NCBI RefSeq assembly: GCF_022965805.1
Contig: NC_133110.1
Span: 28,144,668 to 28,208,667, forward strand
DNA from: Primulina eburnea
Lineage: Eukaryota; Streptophyta; Magnoliopsida; Lamiales; Gesneriaceae
Reading direction: 5' to 3'
Length of the DNA: 64,000 nt
Shown: positions 46,079 through 57,281 of the stretch, in pieces
Layout of the letters: each line of letters starts with the position of its first letter
Numbering within the stretch: the stretch's first letter is position 1
The notes under the pieces: generated by a model
What the model was told of the DNA's origin: nothing
Databases searched by the model: none
What the model saw: only the letters and a program-made list of their open reading frames with translations
Program-made: the position numbers and the translations under genes

Positions 46079-47110
46079 TATGTGTATAAGAAGGACAGTG
46101 GGAGTGTTGTGACATTCCTGGTGTTGTATGTTGATGACATTCTACTCATTGGGAATGATGTAGGAATGTTGCAATCAACTAAGATATGGTTAGCGAGTAA
46201 GTTCTCGATGCACGACTTGGGTGAAGCATCTTTTGTATTGGGAATACAGATCTATAGAGATAGATCGAGAAGATTGCTTGGTCTCACCCAGTCCACATAC
46301 ATTGATACCATCGTGAAGCCGTTCTCGATGGATGAGTCCAAGGGAGGACATCTACCAATGTGTCATGGCGTGTCCCTATCCAAGTCTGTCTCCCAAGACT
46401 GATGCAGAGATAGTGGCGATGACACGCATTCCGTATGCTTCGGCAATTGGTAGCATCATGTATGGGATGATATCTACACGTCTTGACGTGGCTTTCGCAC
46501 TAAGTGTAGTGAGTAGATATCAATCGAACCCTGGTCTTCCACACTGGAAAGCTGTGAAAGACATCCTCAAGTAGTTGAGAAGGACCAATAAATTGTTCTT
46601 GGTCTATGGGGTGGAGAACTAAAATTGGAAGGCTATACCGACTCTAGCTTCCAAAGCGATATCGATGACTCGAAGTCAACCTCTGGTTTTGTATTCATGC
46701 TCAATGGTGCTGCTGTCTCTTGGAAGAGTTCCAAGCAAGACAATATTACGGATTCCAGCACAGAGGTCGAATACATTGCTGCATCAGATGCAGCAAGGGA
46801 GGCTGTTTGGATAAGGAATTTCGTCTAAGAGTTGGACGTCATTCCTAATGGAGTTGCTCCTGTCCCGGTGTTGTGTGACAACAAGGGAGCTATAGCTCAA
46901 GCAAAGGAGCCAAGGTCTCATCAGAAGTCCAAACATGTATTGAGAAAGTACCACATCCTCGGAGAGATTGTGGAAAGAGGAGAAGTGTCTTTTGACACAG
47001 TCGGCTCCGCTGATAATGTTGTTGATCCACTAGCTAAACCTTTACCTGGACCATTATTCGACAAGCATCGCGAATCAATGGGTTTAATGCATATGGGTAG
47101 TTGGCTCTAG
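46079..47110 (+). pseudogene. Copia F RT second part and RNase H
   Basis: Resumes with 'VYKKDSGSVVTFLVLYVDD', the YVDD catalytic box, then 'KFSMHDLGEASFVLGIQIYR'. A frameshift near 46390 is followed by 'RIPYASAIGSIMYGMISTR'. A TAG near 46574 and a stop near 46620 precede RNase H: '[20 protein letters not shown]', '[20 protein letters not shown]'. A stop at 46826-46828 interrupts 'AVWIRNFV', and the C-terminal 'CDNKGAIAQAKEPRSHQKSK' to 'NVVDPLAKPL' block follows. The gene ends at 47110. Non-functional. Confidence 0.9.
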
Positions 47111-47124
47111 TGCAAGTGGGAGAT
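47110..47124 (+). promoter_or_regulatory. Polypurine tract of copia F
   Basis: GCAAGTGGGAGAT immediately before the LTR start, the typical copia form. Confidence 0.85.
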
Positions 47125-48866
47125 TGTTAGAGTAGGTGCCCGTCGAGCCAAGTGTTGGCCGAGTGTTCACAATGAAACTCTATGTATAAGTAATCTTTAT
47201 TTTAATAATATTTGAAATTATTATTTTGGCACATCTTTATCTGTATACCCATGCTAGTTGCATAGATAAAGCCCTTGAATATACAAATGGTAGAAAGAAT
47301 ATGAGATGCTCATATGATGAGTATCATGAAACTCATATTTGTAATACTGTATATTCTAAACGGTTCCTAGTCGATTCAGCCGCCACTAAGAAGGATATAG
47401 GCCGCTCGAGTTCGAGACCAGTATCTGCGATGTGAGTACCATGTTTCATTGGTAGGGGACATTGTGATGTCCGAACATGCAGATAGGTGCTCCTTGTAGA
47501 GTGCACTGAACAACCCTCCATAAAAGGACTTTCCAAGTGGTTCTCACTTATCGAGTGGAAATGTCCTAGTTTATGGTTGTACAGAATTAGTCCTTATGGC
47601 CCGGGACAACATTGAGACTCTATGTGCTAGAATTACACTTTGACTTGTTTACCGACTCTCATGGGGTCATCAGGTGGCAAGGTTGGGTGTTCTGTCGAAA
47701 CACATAGGAGTCGATGCATTGTAGTCGGGGATTCACCGCTTACCTTCGGGTATGGATATCCTATGTGTTATCATGTGTATGTAGGTTGAAATCTCTGGCC
47801 AGAGTATGGTTGTAATTATGAAAGGGGTTTCATAGATTACACCATCGATGCAACTACGACATGACACATAGTATCGATTCATTGACAACTCTCGATAAAC
47901 CAATGGTTGTCGAATCGGTCGGGATATATGAGTTGAAGAGACCGTACTATTCGCTAACCATAATAGAATGGTTCTTGCAGGCACTATCATTTGATACCTA
48001 GGGAATCATGTAAGCGATGCTGCTAGGCGTTTAACATGATTGGTTGGGTACTATCAGACTTGAGTTCTGACGTTCTTGTTATCAAGGAGTTGATAAGTAA
48101 GAATGGAGCAATTGGGGTATGCTCATATAAGGACATGTTTAGTCCGAATCACATGGAGATGTGAACCCACGGCTAGTTGTATCAATGAACCATTGAGGGC
48201 CACACAAGTACTAGCTTTCTAGATCCCGTTGAGAAGTAAAAATAGTTCAATGTGTTGAACGGCTTATAAAGGAGTTTATAAGCGTAAAGAAAATTAGTCC
48301 AAGGTTTTTAATTTGATTAAAAACCATATAATATGCATGCATGGGAGGTGAAGGGTTGGGAGACTACTTTTTGTGTTTTCAAAGCATGGCATGCAAAAAA
48401 TGATTCTACCTTTTTCAACAACCAAGGCTAGTCTCCCCCCCCCCCCCCCACTCCATTCTTTCCCTCATGGCCGAAACTTCAAGAATTTTTTCTCCAAAAA
48501 ATTTTCTCTCCACTTTGTTCTTCAAGTTGTTGAATAACAAAACCCTTCTCAAAGAAAAATGCCCTACATTTTCTAGTGCAAGTGTATGGTGGATCTTTTA
48601 AGTTGGTGGTGGGCTTGATTGGAAGAAAGGAGTCCAAAAGAAAGGTGAAGCTTGTAGATTGTCTACCTTCAAGAGCTTAGTTGTTTGACAACTAAGTTGG
48701 AGCCATTACATCAATCTATAAGATTGATAGGTAAATTTCTCAAACACCCTATGAATGTGTTTTATTGTATTTGTTGCACAAAATTGAGGTGACCGAAATT
48801 TTTGTTGAAAAATCGAAATTTTTAACTTCCGTTGCGCTTCCGGTCACCGTAACCGATCCCCTTTCA
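47125..48866 (+). repeat. 3' LTR of copia F (1742 bp, internally deleted)
   Basis: Identical to the 5' LTR apart from about ten substitutions, a shorter C run, and one 415-bp deletion at about 48293. There 'gaaaattag' joins directly to 'tccaagg'. The deleted segment in the 5' LTR is bounded by 'aaaattag' and 'aaaatttag', so short-homology deletion is likely. Confidence 0.93.
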
Positions 48867-48871
48867 AAATC

Positions 48872-50141
48872 AACGAAATATGCAATAATATAAACAAATT
48901 ATAAAGCATGTAACAAGTAACATCAATATGTATCAAAATCTGAAACATAATCAATATCAAACTGTCGACAATGCTCGTGACTCCACGACTCAGACTAGAC
49001 TCAATCCTAGCCTAGGGATCCCGGTTTCCAGACATTGGCATTCCATATCGACCAACAGTAATAGAAAAGACTCCAGTTCTATCCACGTCGATATAGCATC
49101 GATCACCAGTAATAGAAGAAGCTCTGTTTCTATCCACATCGGTATAGTATCGATCACCAGTAATAGAAGAAACTCCGATTCTATCCACATCGATATGACA
49201 TCGATCAACAGTAATAGAAGAAGTTATAATTCTATCCATATCGATACAGTACCGATCACCAGTAATAGAAGGAGCTATAATTCTATCCACATCGATAGCC
49301 AATTATCCAGTGACAGACTATGACACTACTGCCAATACAATATCTCATGACATCGTGCAATGTGCCCGTGGCGATCCCACCACTATCAGGCACTTCTGTC
49401 ATAAGACTACTCGTCTAATACCTGCTATCTATAAATCAAGAGAACAAGTATATCAACCAAATCAATGCAATAAAGTAAAGTATGTGATTTAGGGAAACTC
49501 AAGTCTAAACCGACTCAAGTCGATCTCCCAATATCACATTGACTTATACCTTTCGTTTTGTAGTCTCGGACTGAAGCAATCTTAGTTCTGAACTCAAGAC
49601 TGTTTCTGTAAATCTGAAACGACCTATCGATAATACTAATATCAATATTCCAATCTTAATTCAACACTGAAATTGATTAATCTGGATTTAATTCAAATCA
49701 TCGGCATAACGACACAAACTAAGTATTCCCGTTAATACCACATCACCAGATAACAATTCCCTCAATTCATAATCGATACAAATACACTCTGATATCTTAT
49801 CTCAGTCAATTAACTTCAGAAAATCATAATAATTCCATAATCAGTCCGTTTCTTAATCTGACTTCGATTCTACGATGTCTAACATATCAAGAACATCATA
49901 TATGAATCCTATTCAATTCTGACAATAGCATAATTTCAAAACATGTCAAAACGTAGCAAAACTTACGTCCAGTTGTAGCCTACGTCGCTAGGATTACAGT
50001 ATTGAAGTCGGATTACGATTCGGACGGACGGATTTTACACGGTTGAACTTTGAAAGCGCAAAAGCTATTATTTCCCTCGGTTCCCGATTTCTTTCTTCTG
50101 AAGACTGAATAGCATGCTTATATATATATATATATATATAT
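48872..50141 (-). repeat. D 3' LTR, piece 2
   Basis: Matches 60783-62040 or so, from 'aacgaaa.atgcaat' to the (TA)n tract at 50118-50141. It is broken at the TA tract by K. ORFs here come from the 51-bp repeat. Confidence 0.9.
49081..49284. repeat. 51-bp minisatellite in D 3' LTR, four units
   Basis: Unit starts ATCCACGTCGATATAGC and contains GATCACCAGTAATAGAAG; four units end-to-end with a partial one before. Because 51 is divisible by three, the repeat keeps frames open on both strands, giving false ORFs (48928-49323 +, 49012-49302 -). Confidence 0.93.
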
Positions 50142-50329
50142 CTAATACTATTATAAATATATGAGTTTCAATTGTGAATTTACTTGGTTACCCTTTTCCA
50201 ACTATTACTTAATTAATGTCTTATTTATTTATTTATTTAGGTGACTTTTCAATTTTCTTATCTAATTACCTATTACCTAATTTGTTTAATTAATACATTT
50301 TACTACAATAATATATAAATTTTTGGTTA

Positions 50330-51835
50330 TCGGTTCGGACTTAATTTTTTAAACTTCAAGTTAAAAAAACATATATGTTATGTAACTAAAATATTTCAAA
50401 CTTTATTTTTTAAACTTCAAGTTAAGTGAACATATAAATTTGTGGTTACTATTTTTTAAACCTGCAATATATTTTCTATTTTTTAGCGGTCCGGACTTAA
50501 TTTTTTATTTTTTAAACTTCAAATATTTTCTATGTTTTTTTAAACTTCAAATTATATTAACATATAAATTTTTGGTTAGCGGTTCGAACTTAATTTTTTA
50601 AACTTCAAGTTAAAAAACATATATGTTTTATAATTAAAATAGTTCAAACTTTATTTTTTAAACTTCAAGTTGATTTAACATATAAATTTGTGGTTAGTAT
50701 TTTTTAAACTTACAATATATTTTCTATTATTTTAATATATTTTTTATGTTTTATAACCAAAAATGGTTCAGACTTAATTTTTTAAACTTCAAGTTACATG
50801 AACATATAAATTTTTGGTTAGCGGTTCGGACTTCATTTTTAGAACTTCAAGTTAAATAAACATATATGTTTTATAACAAAAAATAGTTCAGACTTTATTT
50901 TTAAAACTTCAAGTTAAATAAACATATAAATTTGAAGTTTAGTATTATTTAATTTAAACCTACAATATATTTCTATTCTTTTAACAAAAAATGATTCATA
51001 TTAATATGTTTAACTTAAAGTTAATTAAAATATATACATTTGTCATTATACCATTCATATTTATCTATAATACGCATCCATACATTATTGATTATCTAAT
51101 ATTTGATTTACATATGGTTTCAATCTAAAAATTTAGCTTAAATAAATTTGTAGATGTTGGTGATTTATTGTATTTGAATAATTGATATATTTTACTATGC
51201 ATTATTTCACATTAAAAATTGGACTATTATTAATATTTTTTAAACCTAAAATATATTTTTTACGTTTTATAACCAAAAATGGTAAAAATTTTATTTTTTA
51301 AACCTCAAGTTACATGAACATATAATTTTTTTGTTAGTGGTCCAGACTTAATTTTTTTAAATTTAAGTTAAATGAACATATAAATTTTTAGCTAGAGGTT
51401 CGGACTTAATTTTTTAAACTTCAAGTTAAATAAAATTAATTTATTTAATTTATAGATTGATACATCATTATGCATTATTTTCCCCATTATTAGTTAATAA
51501 CTGATATATTTTTAATATAAGTTAGTTTATTTATTTATTTAATTGATACATAATTATGCATTATTTCAAATAAAAAGTTGAATACTATTAATATTTCTTA
51601 CATATTTTTTTATTATGCATTCTTTAACATGAAAAAGTAGACTACTATTAATATTTTTTATATGTACGATATATTTTCTATGTTTCATAACAAAAAATAG
51701 TTCGAACTTAATTTTTTAAACTTCAAGCCAAATAAACATATACGTTTTATAAGCAAAAATGGTTCGAACTGTATTTTTTTAACTTCAAGTTAAATGAACA
51801 TATAGATTTGTGGTTAGTGGTTCACAGAGTAAAAT
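50330..51835. repeat. AT-rich degenerate repeat block in K
   Basis: At least ten copies of 'ttttttaaacttcaagttaa' followed by 'gaacatataaatttttggtt' and 'agcggttcggactt'. They lie roughly 50-110 bp apart, in an irregular, higher-order pattern that switches between two versions ('catatatgttttataac' and 'catataaatttgtggttag'). No coding potential. Confidence 0.8.
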
Positions 51836-51840
51836 ATAAA

Positions 51841-53622
51841 TCAAACAAAGAGAAGAATTATATTTTCTGTTATATATTTTATTTATTCAGCAATGAGCTT
51901 TTTATAGGCAAGTACACATATAGAAAGAACCATAAAAATAGCAACAGTATTTGACCACTAAACCATGAAATAACAAATATGCTAAGATAATTATTTTCTG
52001 TAATACGTTAATAATAAACAATGACTAACAGACTTTATTTGACAAGACATATAACTAAGTACTTCGACAAACTTTTAACAATTCAATAATCTCTCCCTTA
52101 AACCGATAAGGTCAATATCGGCTTAATAAGAATATTATCCCTCAAATTTGTTTTGTAGTATGTTAATACCAAGTAGTTCCCTTAGTTTATGAAATGCAGG
52201 CAGTTTCAGGGACTTGGTAAACATGTCAGCTACTTGGTTTTCCTTCTACAATATATGAGATCAATTGTTTCATTATTTGTGAGGTCACAATTGATATTTC
52301 ACATCAATGAGCTTGCTTCTTCCATGAAGTTGATGCAACAAATTTAGCTTCAGTGGTTGATAAAGTAACAATTGATTGTTTCTTCGAAGTGCATGGAACA
52401 ACCGCTTGATCTAAGAGAAAAAATCATCCTTAAATCAAACAAAGAGAAGAATTATATTTTCTGTTATATATTTTATTTATTCCGCGATGAGCTTTTTATA
52501 GGCAAGTACACATATAGAAAGAACCATAAAAATAGCAACGGTATTTGACCACTAAACCATGAAATAACAAATATGCTAAGATAATTATTTTTTGTAATAC
52601 GTTAATAATAAACAATGACTAACAGACTTTATTTGACAAGACATATAACTAAGTACTTCGACAAACTTTTAACAATTCAATAATCTCTCCCTTAAACCGA
52701 TAAGGTCAACATCGGCTTAATAAGAATATAATCCCTCAAATTTGTTTTGTAGTATGTTAATACCAAGTAGTTCCCTTAGTTTATGAAATGCAGGTAGTTT
52801 CAGGGACTTGGTAAACATGTCAGCTACTTGGTTTTCCTTCTACAATATATGAGATCAATTGTTTCATTATTTGTGAGGTCACAATTGATATTTCACATCA
52901 ATGAGCTTGCTTCTTCCATGAAGTTGATGCAACAAATTTAGCTTCAGTGGTTGATAAAGTAACAATTGATTGTTTCTTCGAAGTGCATGGAACAACCGCT
53001 TGATCTAAGAGAAAAAATCATCCTTAAATCAAACAAAGAGAAGAATTATATTTTCTGTTATATATTTTATTTATTCAGGGATGAGCTTTTTATAGGCAAG
53101 TACACATATAGAAAGAACCATAAAAATAGCAACGGTATTTGACCACTAAACCATGAAATAACAAATATGCTAAGATAATTATTTTCTGTAATACGTTAAT
53201 AATAAACAATGACTAACAGACTTTATTTGACAAGACATATAACTAAGTACTTCGACAAACTTTTAACAATTCAATAATCTCTCCCTTAAACCGATAAGGT
53301 CAACATCGGCTTAATAAGAATATAATCCCTCAAATTTGTTTTGTAGTATGTTAATACCAAGTAGTTCCCTTAGTTTATGAAATGCAGGTAGTTTCAGGGA
53401 CTTGGTAAACATGTCAGCTACTTGGTTTTCCTTCTACAATATATGAGATCAATTGTTTCATTATTTGTGAGGTCACAATTGATATTTCACATCAATGAGC
53501 TTGCTTCTTCCATGAAGTTGATGCAACAAATTTAGCTTCAGTGGTTGATAAAGTAACAATTGATTGTTTCTTCGAAGTGCATGGAACAACCGCTTGATCT
53601 AAGAAAAAAAATCATCCTTAAG
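51841..53622 (-). repeat. Three tandem 594-bp copies of a copia 3' end
   Basis: Units at 51841-52434, 52435-53028 and 53029-53622 are almost identical, differing by only a few bases. Each minus-strand unit holds the end of copia RNase H ('KENQVADMFTKSLKLPAFHK' followed by 'LRELLGI'), a polypurine tract (TTAAGGGAGAGAT), and an LTR that begins TGTTAAAAGTTTGTCG (near 52072, 52666 and 53260) and includes a CTATAAAAAGC TATA box. It resembles Tnt1/Tork-type copia ends. Confidence 0.93.
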
Positions 53623-55160
53623 TTTTTTTCTATCATCTCGATCTTCTGCATAATCACTATCACAAAAAAAATCCATCAAATCTGATTGTTCTCCTTTCTT
53701 ATAGTAGAGACCAAGTTCTTGTTTTCGTTGCAGGCATCGTAAAATCCTCTTAACAGCTTAAAAATGCATTTCTATAGGATTCTCAACGTATCTGCTTATG
53801 AGAATGAAAGAATACATAATATTCGACATTGTTGCTGTCAAATACATTAAGCTTCCAACAATTTGCTTGTAAAATGTGTTGTCAATCTTCTTTCCTTCAC
53901 AACTTTTTGTTAGCTTCAAACTATACTCTACGGGAGTACTTGCAGAATTGCATTTCTTCATATTAAATTTGCACAAAACTTTTTGAACATGTTTCTTTTG
54001 TGAAATAAAAATCTCATAAGTAGATTGAACTACTTCATACCAAGAAAATAATGCATCTTGCCAAGATCCGACATATCAAACTCAACCATCATGGACTTCT
54101 TAAAATTTTCAAACATGACACTATCATTTTCAATGAATATAAGATCATTAACATATAAACAAACAATGAGATTTTTCCTTCATCTTCAATTTTGTACAAA
54201 GTTTATACTCATATGGACTTTTTTGAAAACTTACCTTACAACATGGGGGCGAAAAAAAGAACTATACTAAGCTCGTGGGACTTGCTTTAGCCCATACAAA
54301 GTTTTTTTCAATTTATACACTTTATTCTCAGTTCCAACTTAATATAACAAAGAGGTTGATGGATACATATATGTTCTTCCAATTCTCCATGTAAGAATGC
54401 CGATTTCACAGCCAAAATAAAAGATAGACCATGAATATTGTGCTACTAAGGTAATTACCAATCTGATCGTATCATGTCTTGCAACTGAGCAAATATTTCT
54501 TTATAACCGACTCCAAACTCTTGTTTGTAATCTTTTGCTACCAACGGTGCCTTGAATTTGTCTGCTTTCGATTTTCTTTCAATTTAATATTGTAAATCTA
54601 CTTCACACATCGTTTTTTGACCTTTTGGAAGTTCGATGAGTTCCCAAGTTTTATTTTTATCGATGGATGTAATTTCAGCATCCATTTCCTTTTGATATTT
54701 TGATTCTTTGACACCTTCTTAGAAAGTAACTGGATCACAATATGAAAATAGAGCAAAATGAACAAATTAATCAATTTGATTATTACCAGTTACCTCATAA
54801 TTTGTCATCCATGTTTCTCTTCTTCTAAATCGTTGAGATCTTTGTTCATTTTCTGTTTCATTAACTGAAATATGTTGATTGATTATTGATTGTTGCTTGT
54901 ATTCTACAGATTATGCATTCTCCAAAGGATGTGTCATCCATGTTGCTCTTTTTTCTAAATCGTTGAGTTCTTTGTTCATTTTCTGTCTCATTGACTGAAA
55001 TATGTTGATTGATTATTGATTGTTGCTTGTACTCTATAGATTATGCATTCTCCAAAGGATCTGCATTTCTTCTCCATTTTCTCCATCAAAATCAACTTGA
55101 ATTGGTTGTCTAACAATATTTTCATCAACGAAAAACTACTGAACATCATGAAATTTTTTG
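53623..55160 (-). pseudogene. K copia pol remnant (integrase tail, RT, RNase H start)
   Basis: Minus strand, 5' to 3': an integrase C-terminal/linker region (54930-55160); 'TSIDKNKTWELIELPKGQK' near 54610-54660; 'LVAKDYKQEFGVGYKE', the RT start, near 54500-54545; 'MHYFLGM' type sequence near 54040; then 'STPVEYSLKL' and 'FYKQIVGSLMYLTATMSNIM' at 53758-53976. Many stops and frameshifts. This is the part adjoining the third tandem unit, in the correct order. Confidence 0.85.
54805..55064. repeat. 130-bp tandem duplication within K
   Basis: 54805-54934 and 54935-55064 match closely, both starting CATCCATGTT and ending near 'ttctccaaaggat'. It duplicates part of the integrase-RT linker; some point differences are present, so it is not very recent. 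Confidence 0.88.
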
Positions 55161-55566
55161 GCATTAGCAATGTGGCTCGCATCTTTCGTTGGCACGTCTC
55201 GCGCATATGCGCGACATCATGCGGCGCATATGCGCGAGACCTACTGGTCTGCGCAATGTTATCCTCGGCAGCTCGCGCATATGCGCGACTTACCTCGCGC
55301 ATATGCGCGAGACCTACTGGAATTCCCCTTGCCCCATCGCACAGCTCGCGCATATGCGCGACATCTTCCGCGCATATGCGCGAGTCTTTCTGTCCCCTTC
55401 GCGCAGGTGCGCCCAACTGGTCGCGCATGTTCGCGAATGACCTGTCCTCGCACATATCTTTTCCACACGCAATCTCATTTTCGTGTCCCGATTAATCCTC
55501 TCATAATCAAATCAAATTATAGTTCAATAATTACAGATTACCAGGATTAAATTTCCGGGCATTAAA
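55161..55566 (-). repeat. D 3' LTR, piece 3 (5' end of the LTR)
   Basis: Matches 62136-62541. It holds the CpG palindrome array and runs to the LTR start at 55566, where CA has become AA. The polypurine tract follows. Confidence 0.9.
55195..55450 (-). repeat. Array of CGCGCATATGCGCG palindromes in D 3' LTR
   Basis: Six CGCGCATATGCGC-type sites lie near 55200, 55223, 55274, 55296, 55345 and 55369, plus decayed sites near 55400 and 55423. Most are followed by 'gagacctactgg' or 'gacatc'. ORFs crossing it on both strands are by-products of the repeat. Confidence 0.93.
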
Positions 55567-55580
55567 TTTCTCCCCCCCTA
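55567..55580 (-). promoter_or_regulatory. Polypurine tract of element D
   Basis: Minus-strand TAGGGGGGGAGAAA adjoining the LTR, matching those of B and C. Confidence 0.88.
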
Positions 55581-55673
55581 AGATACGATTTCGTCCTCGA
55601 AATCATAGGCAATTAATCATATCAATAAGGAGTATATACAGAAACTGTATAAGGAATGTAATAGAATTTTACA

Positions 55674-57281
55674 TCAGTGAAACAATGCTGGGAATTCTTG
55701 TCTCATATCAGATTCAGTCTCCCAAGTAGCTTCTTCAACACCATGACGAGTCCATTGTACTTTCACCAACGGAATCATCTTCGTTCTGAGCTGTTTTTCT
55801 TTACGATCGATAATCTGGATCGGCTTCTCGACATAACTCAATGTCTCATCCAGCTCAGTCTCGTCTGGTTGAATAATATGTGAATCATCAGGGAGATATT
55901 TCCGCAGCATCGATACATGAAAAACATCATGTATTCCAGATAATGAAAGTGGCAATGCTAGTCTATAGGCACGATCTCCTATCTTTTCAAGAATCTCATA
56001 AGGACCGACGTATCGTGGAGACAACTTCCCTTTCTTCCCAAATCGGACAACACCCCTGAAAGGAGAAATCTTCAGGAGCACTCGGTCTTCTGCCTCAAAT
56101 ACCAACGGTCGTCGCCGAAGGTTGGAATATTTGGCTTGTCTGTCCTGGGCTGCCTTCATTTTCTTCTGAATTAATTTCACTTTTTCAGTCATATCTCTGA
56201 TCATATCAGGTCCAGTCTCAGGAACGTCAGAGATATCATCCCAATATAAAGGGGATCTGCATTTCCTTCCGTACAACGCTTCGAACGGTGCCATCTCAAT
56301 ACTCGTTTGATAGCTATTGTTGTACGAAAATTCACAGAAAGGCAATGCGTCTTGCCAATTAGTGCTAAAATCCAGCACTATAGCTCTTAACATATCTTCT
56401 AATGTCTGAATCGTTCGTTCTGACTGTCCGTCAGTCTGAGGATGATATGCGGTACTCAGGTGTAACTTCGTACCGAGAGCTTGCTGCAGGCTCTGCCAAA
56501 AGTGCGAAGTAAACCGAGGATCACGGTCAGAGACAATTGACTTCGGCACTCCATGCAATCTAGCCACTTCCTTGACATAGATATCGGCCATCTGATCATA
56601 TCTATTAGTCATCTTGTATGGAATAAAGCATGCTGATTTGGTCAATCGATCAATCACGACCCAAATCGCATCACAACCTCGGGAGGATCTCGGTAACTGC
56701 GTCACAAAATCCATGGAAATGTGATCCCATTTCCATTCAGGAATAGATAAACTCTGTAACAGTCCTACAAGTTTCTTTCTTTCAGCCTTCACCTGTTGGC
56801 AATTCAGACATTTGGCTACAAATGTAGCAATATCAGCTTTCATTTGTTTCCACCAATACTGTGTCTTTAAATCATTATACATTTTACTGCCACCCGGATG
56901 AACGCTAAAACGACTGTTGTGCGCTTCTATCAGTATACGCTGTCTCAATTCCGCCACATTTGGCACAACAATACGGTTATTCACAGACAAGATACCGTTT
57001 TGAACCTGATATTCCGATCGATGTCCCGCTCTGATCATAGCAATCGACTTTTGTATATTCTGATCAACTCTTTGAGCCGCTTTAATTTTCAAAATCAGCT
57101 CTGGTTCAGCTTGAATAGTATATAATCTCATTGGTCTCTGATCTGTCTCAAATACTAATCCAGACAAACAGCAGTCTTCAACCAAATTCGCAACACCCAT
57201 CGTCGATAAGGATAGAGAACATATCTTTCGACTTAGTGCATCTGCTGCTGCATTAGATTTCCCCATAGTATTTGATTTCAC
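55674..57281 (-). pseudogene. Element D RNase H end, integrase and chromodomain
   Basis: 535 open codons from '[13 protein letters not shown]' on. The zinc region has 'HNSRFSVHPGG' and 'KCLNCQQVK'. Catalytic residues are in 'WDHISMDFVTQLPRSSRG', 'IVSDRDPRFTSHFWQS' and 'SERTIQTLEDMLRAIV'. The region 'LLKISPFRGVVRFGKKGKLS' and the chromodomain-like tail 'VEKPIQIIDRKEKQLRTKMI', 'VKVQWTRHGVEEATWE' follow. All integrase key residues are kept. A small deletion at the 'KYYPGK' codons (about 57265) puts it out of frame with RNase H, so it would not be made from the polyprotein. Confidence 0.93.

Larger units (their letters stand above)
39380..48866 (+). mobile_element. Ty1/copia element F inserted in D's LTR
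   Basis: TSD AAATC at 39375-39379 and 48867-48871. LTRs start TGTTAGAGTAGG and end CCCCTTTCA. Inside on the plus strand: primer site, a long leader, gag, a damaged protease, almost no integrase, RT split by a MITE, RNase H and a polypurine tract. The LTRs differ at only about ten or eleven sites over 1.7 kb by eye, so the insertion is young relative to C and D, yet pol carries many lesions. Confidence 0.94.
50142..55160 (-). mobile_element. Rearranged Ty1/copia insertion K
   Basis: About 5 kb absent from the right D LTR, placed between the TA tract and 'gca(tt/tcc)agca.tgtggct'. The right part (53623-55160) is a decayed minus-strand copia integrase tail, RT and RNase H. The middle is three tandem copies of the RNase H end plus LTR. 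The left part is AT-rich repeats. Gag, protease and the 5' LTR are missing, and I see no target duplication, so K may be a truncated insertion or have arrived by another route. Confidence 0.75.

Noticed and set aside
48928..49323. 131-codon ORF with 17-residue repeats resembling a repeat protein
   Set aside because: It is produced by the 51-bp minisatellite in D's LTR; open frames also occur on the other strand, and the segment recurs in the right LTR.
55195..55450. Regularly repeated palindromes that could suggest a CRISPR array
   Set aside because: Units are short, spacers are irregular and partly repeated, the same array sits in both LTRs of a plant retrotransposon, and no Cas genes exist. 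It is an LTR repeat.
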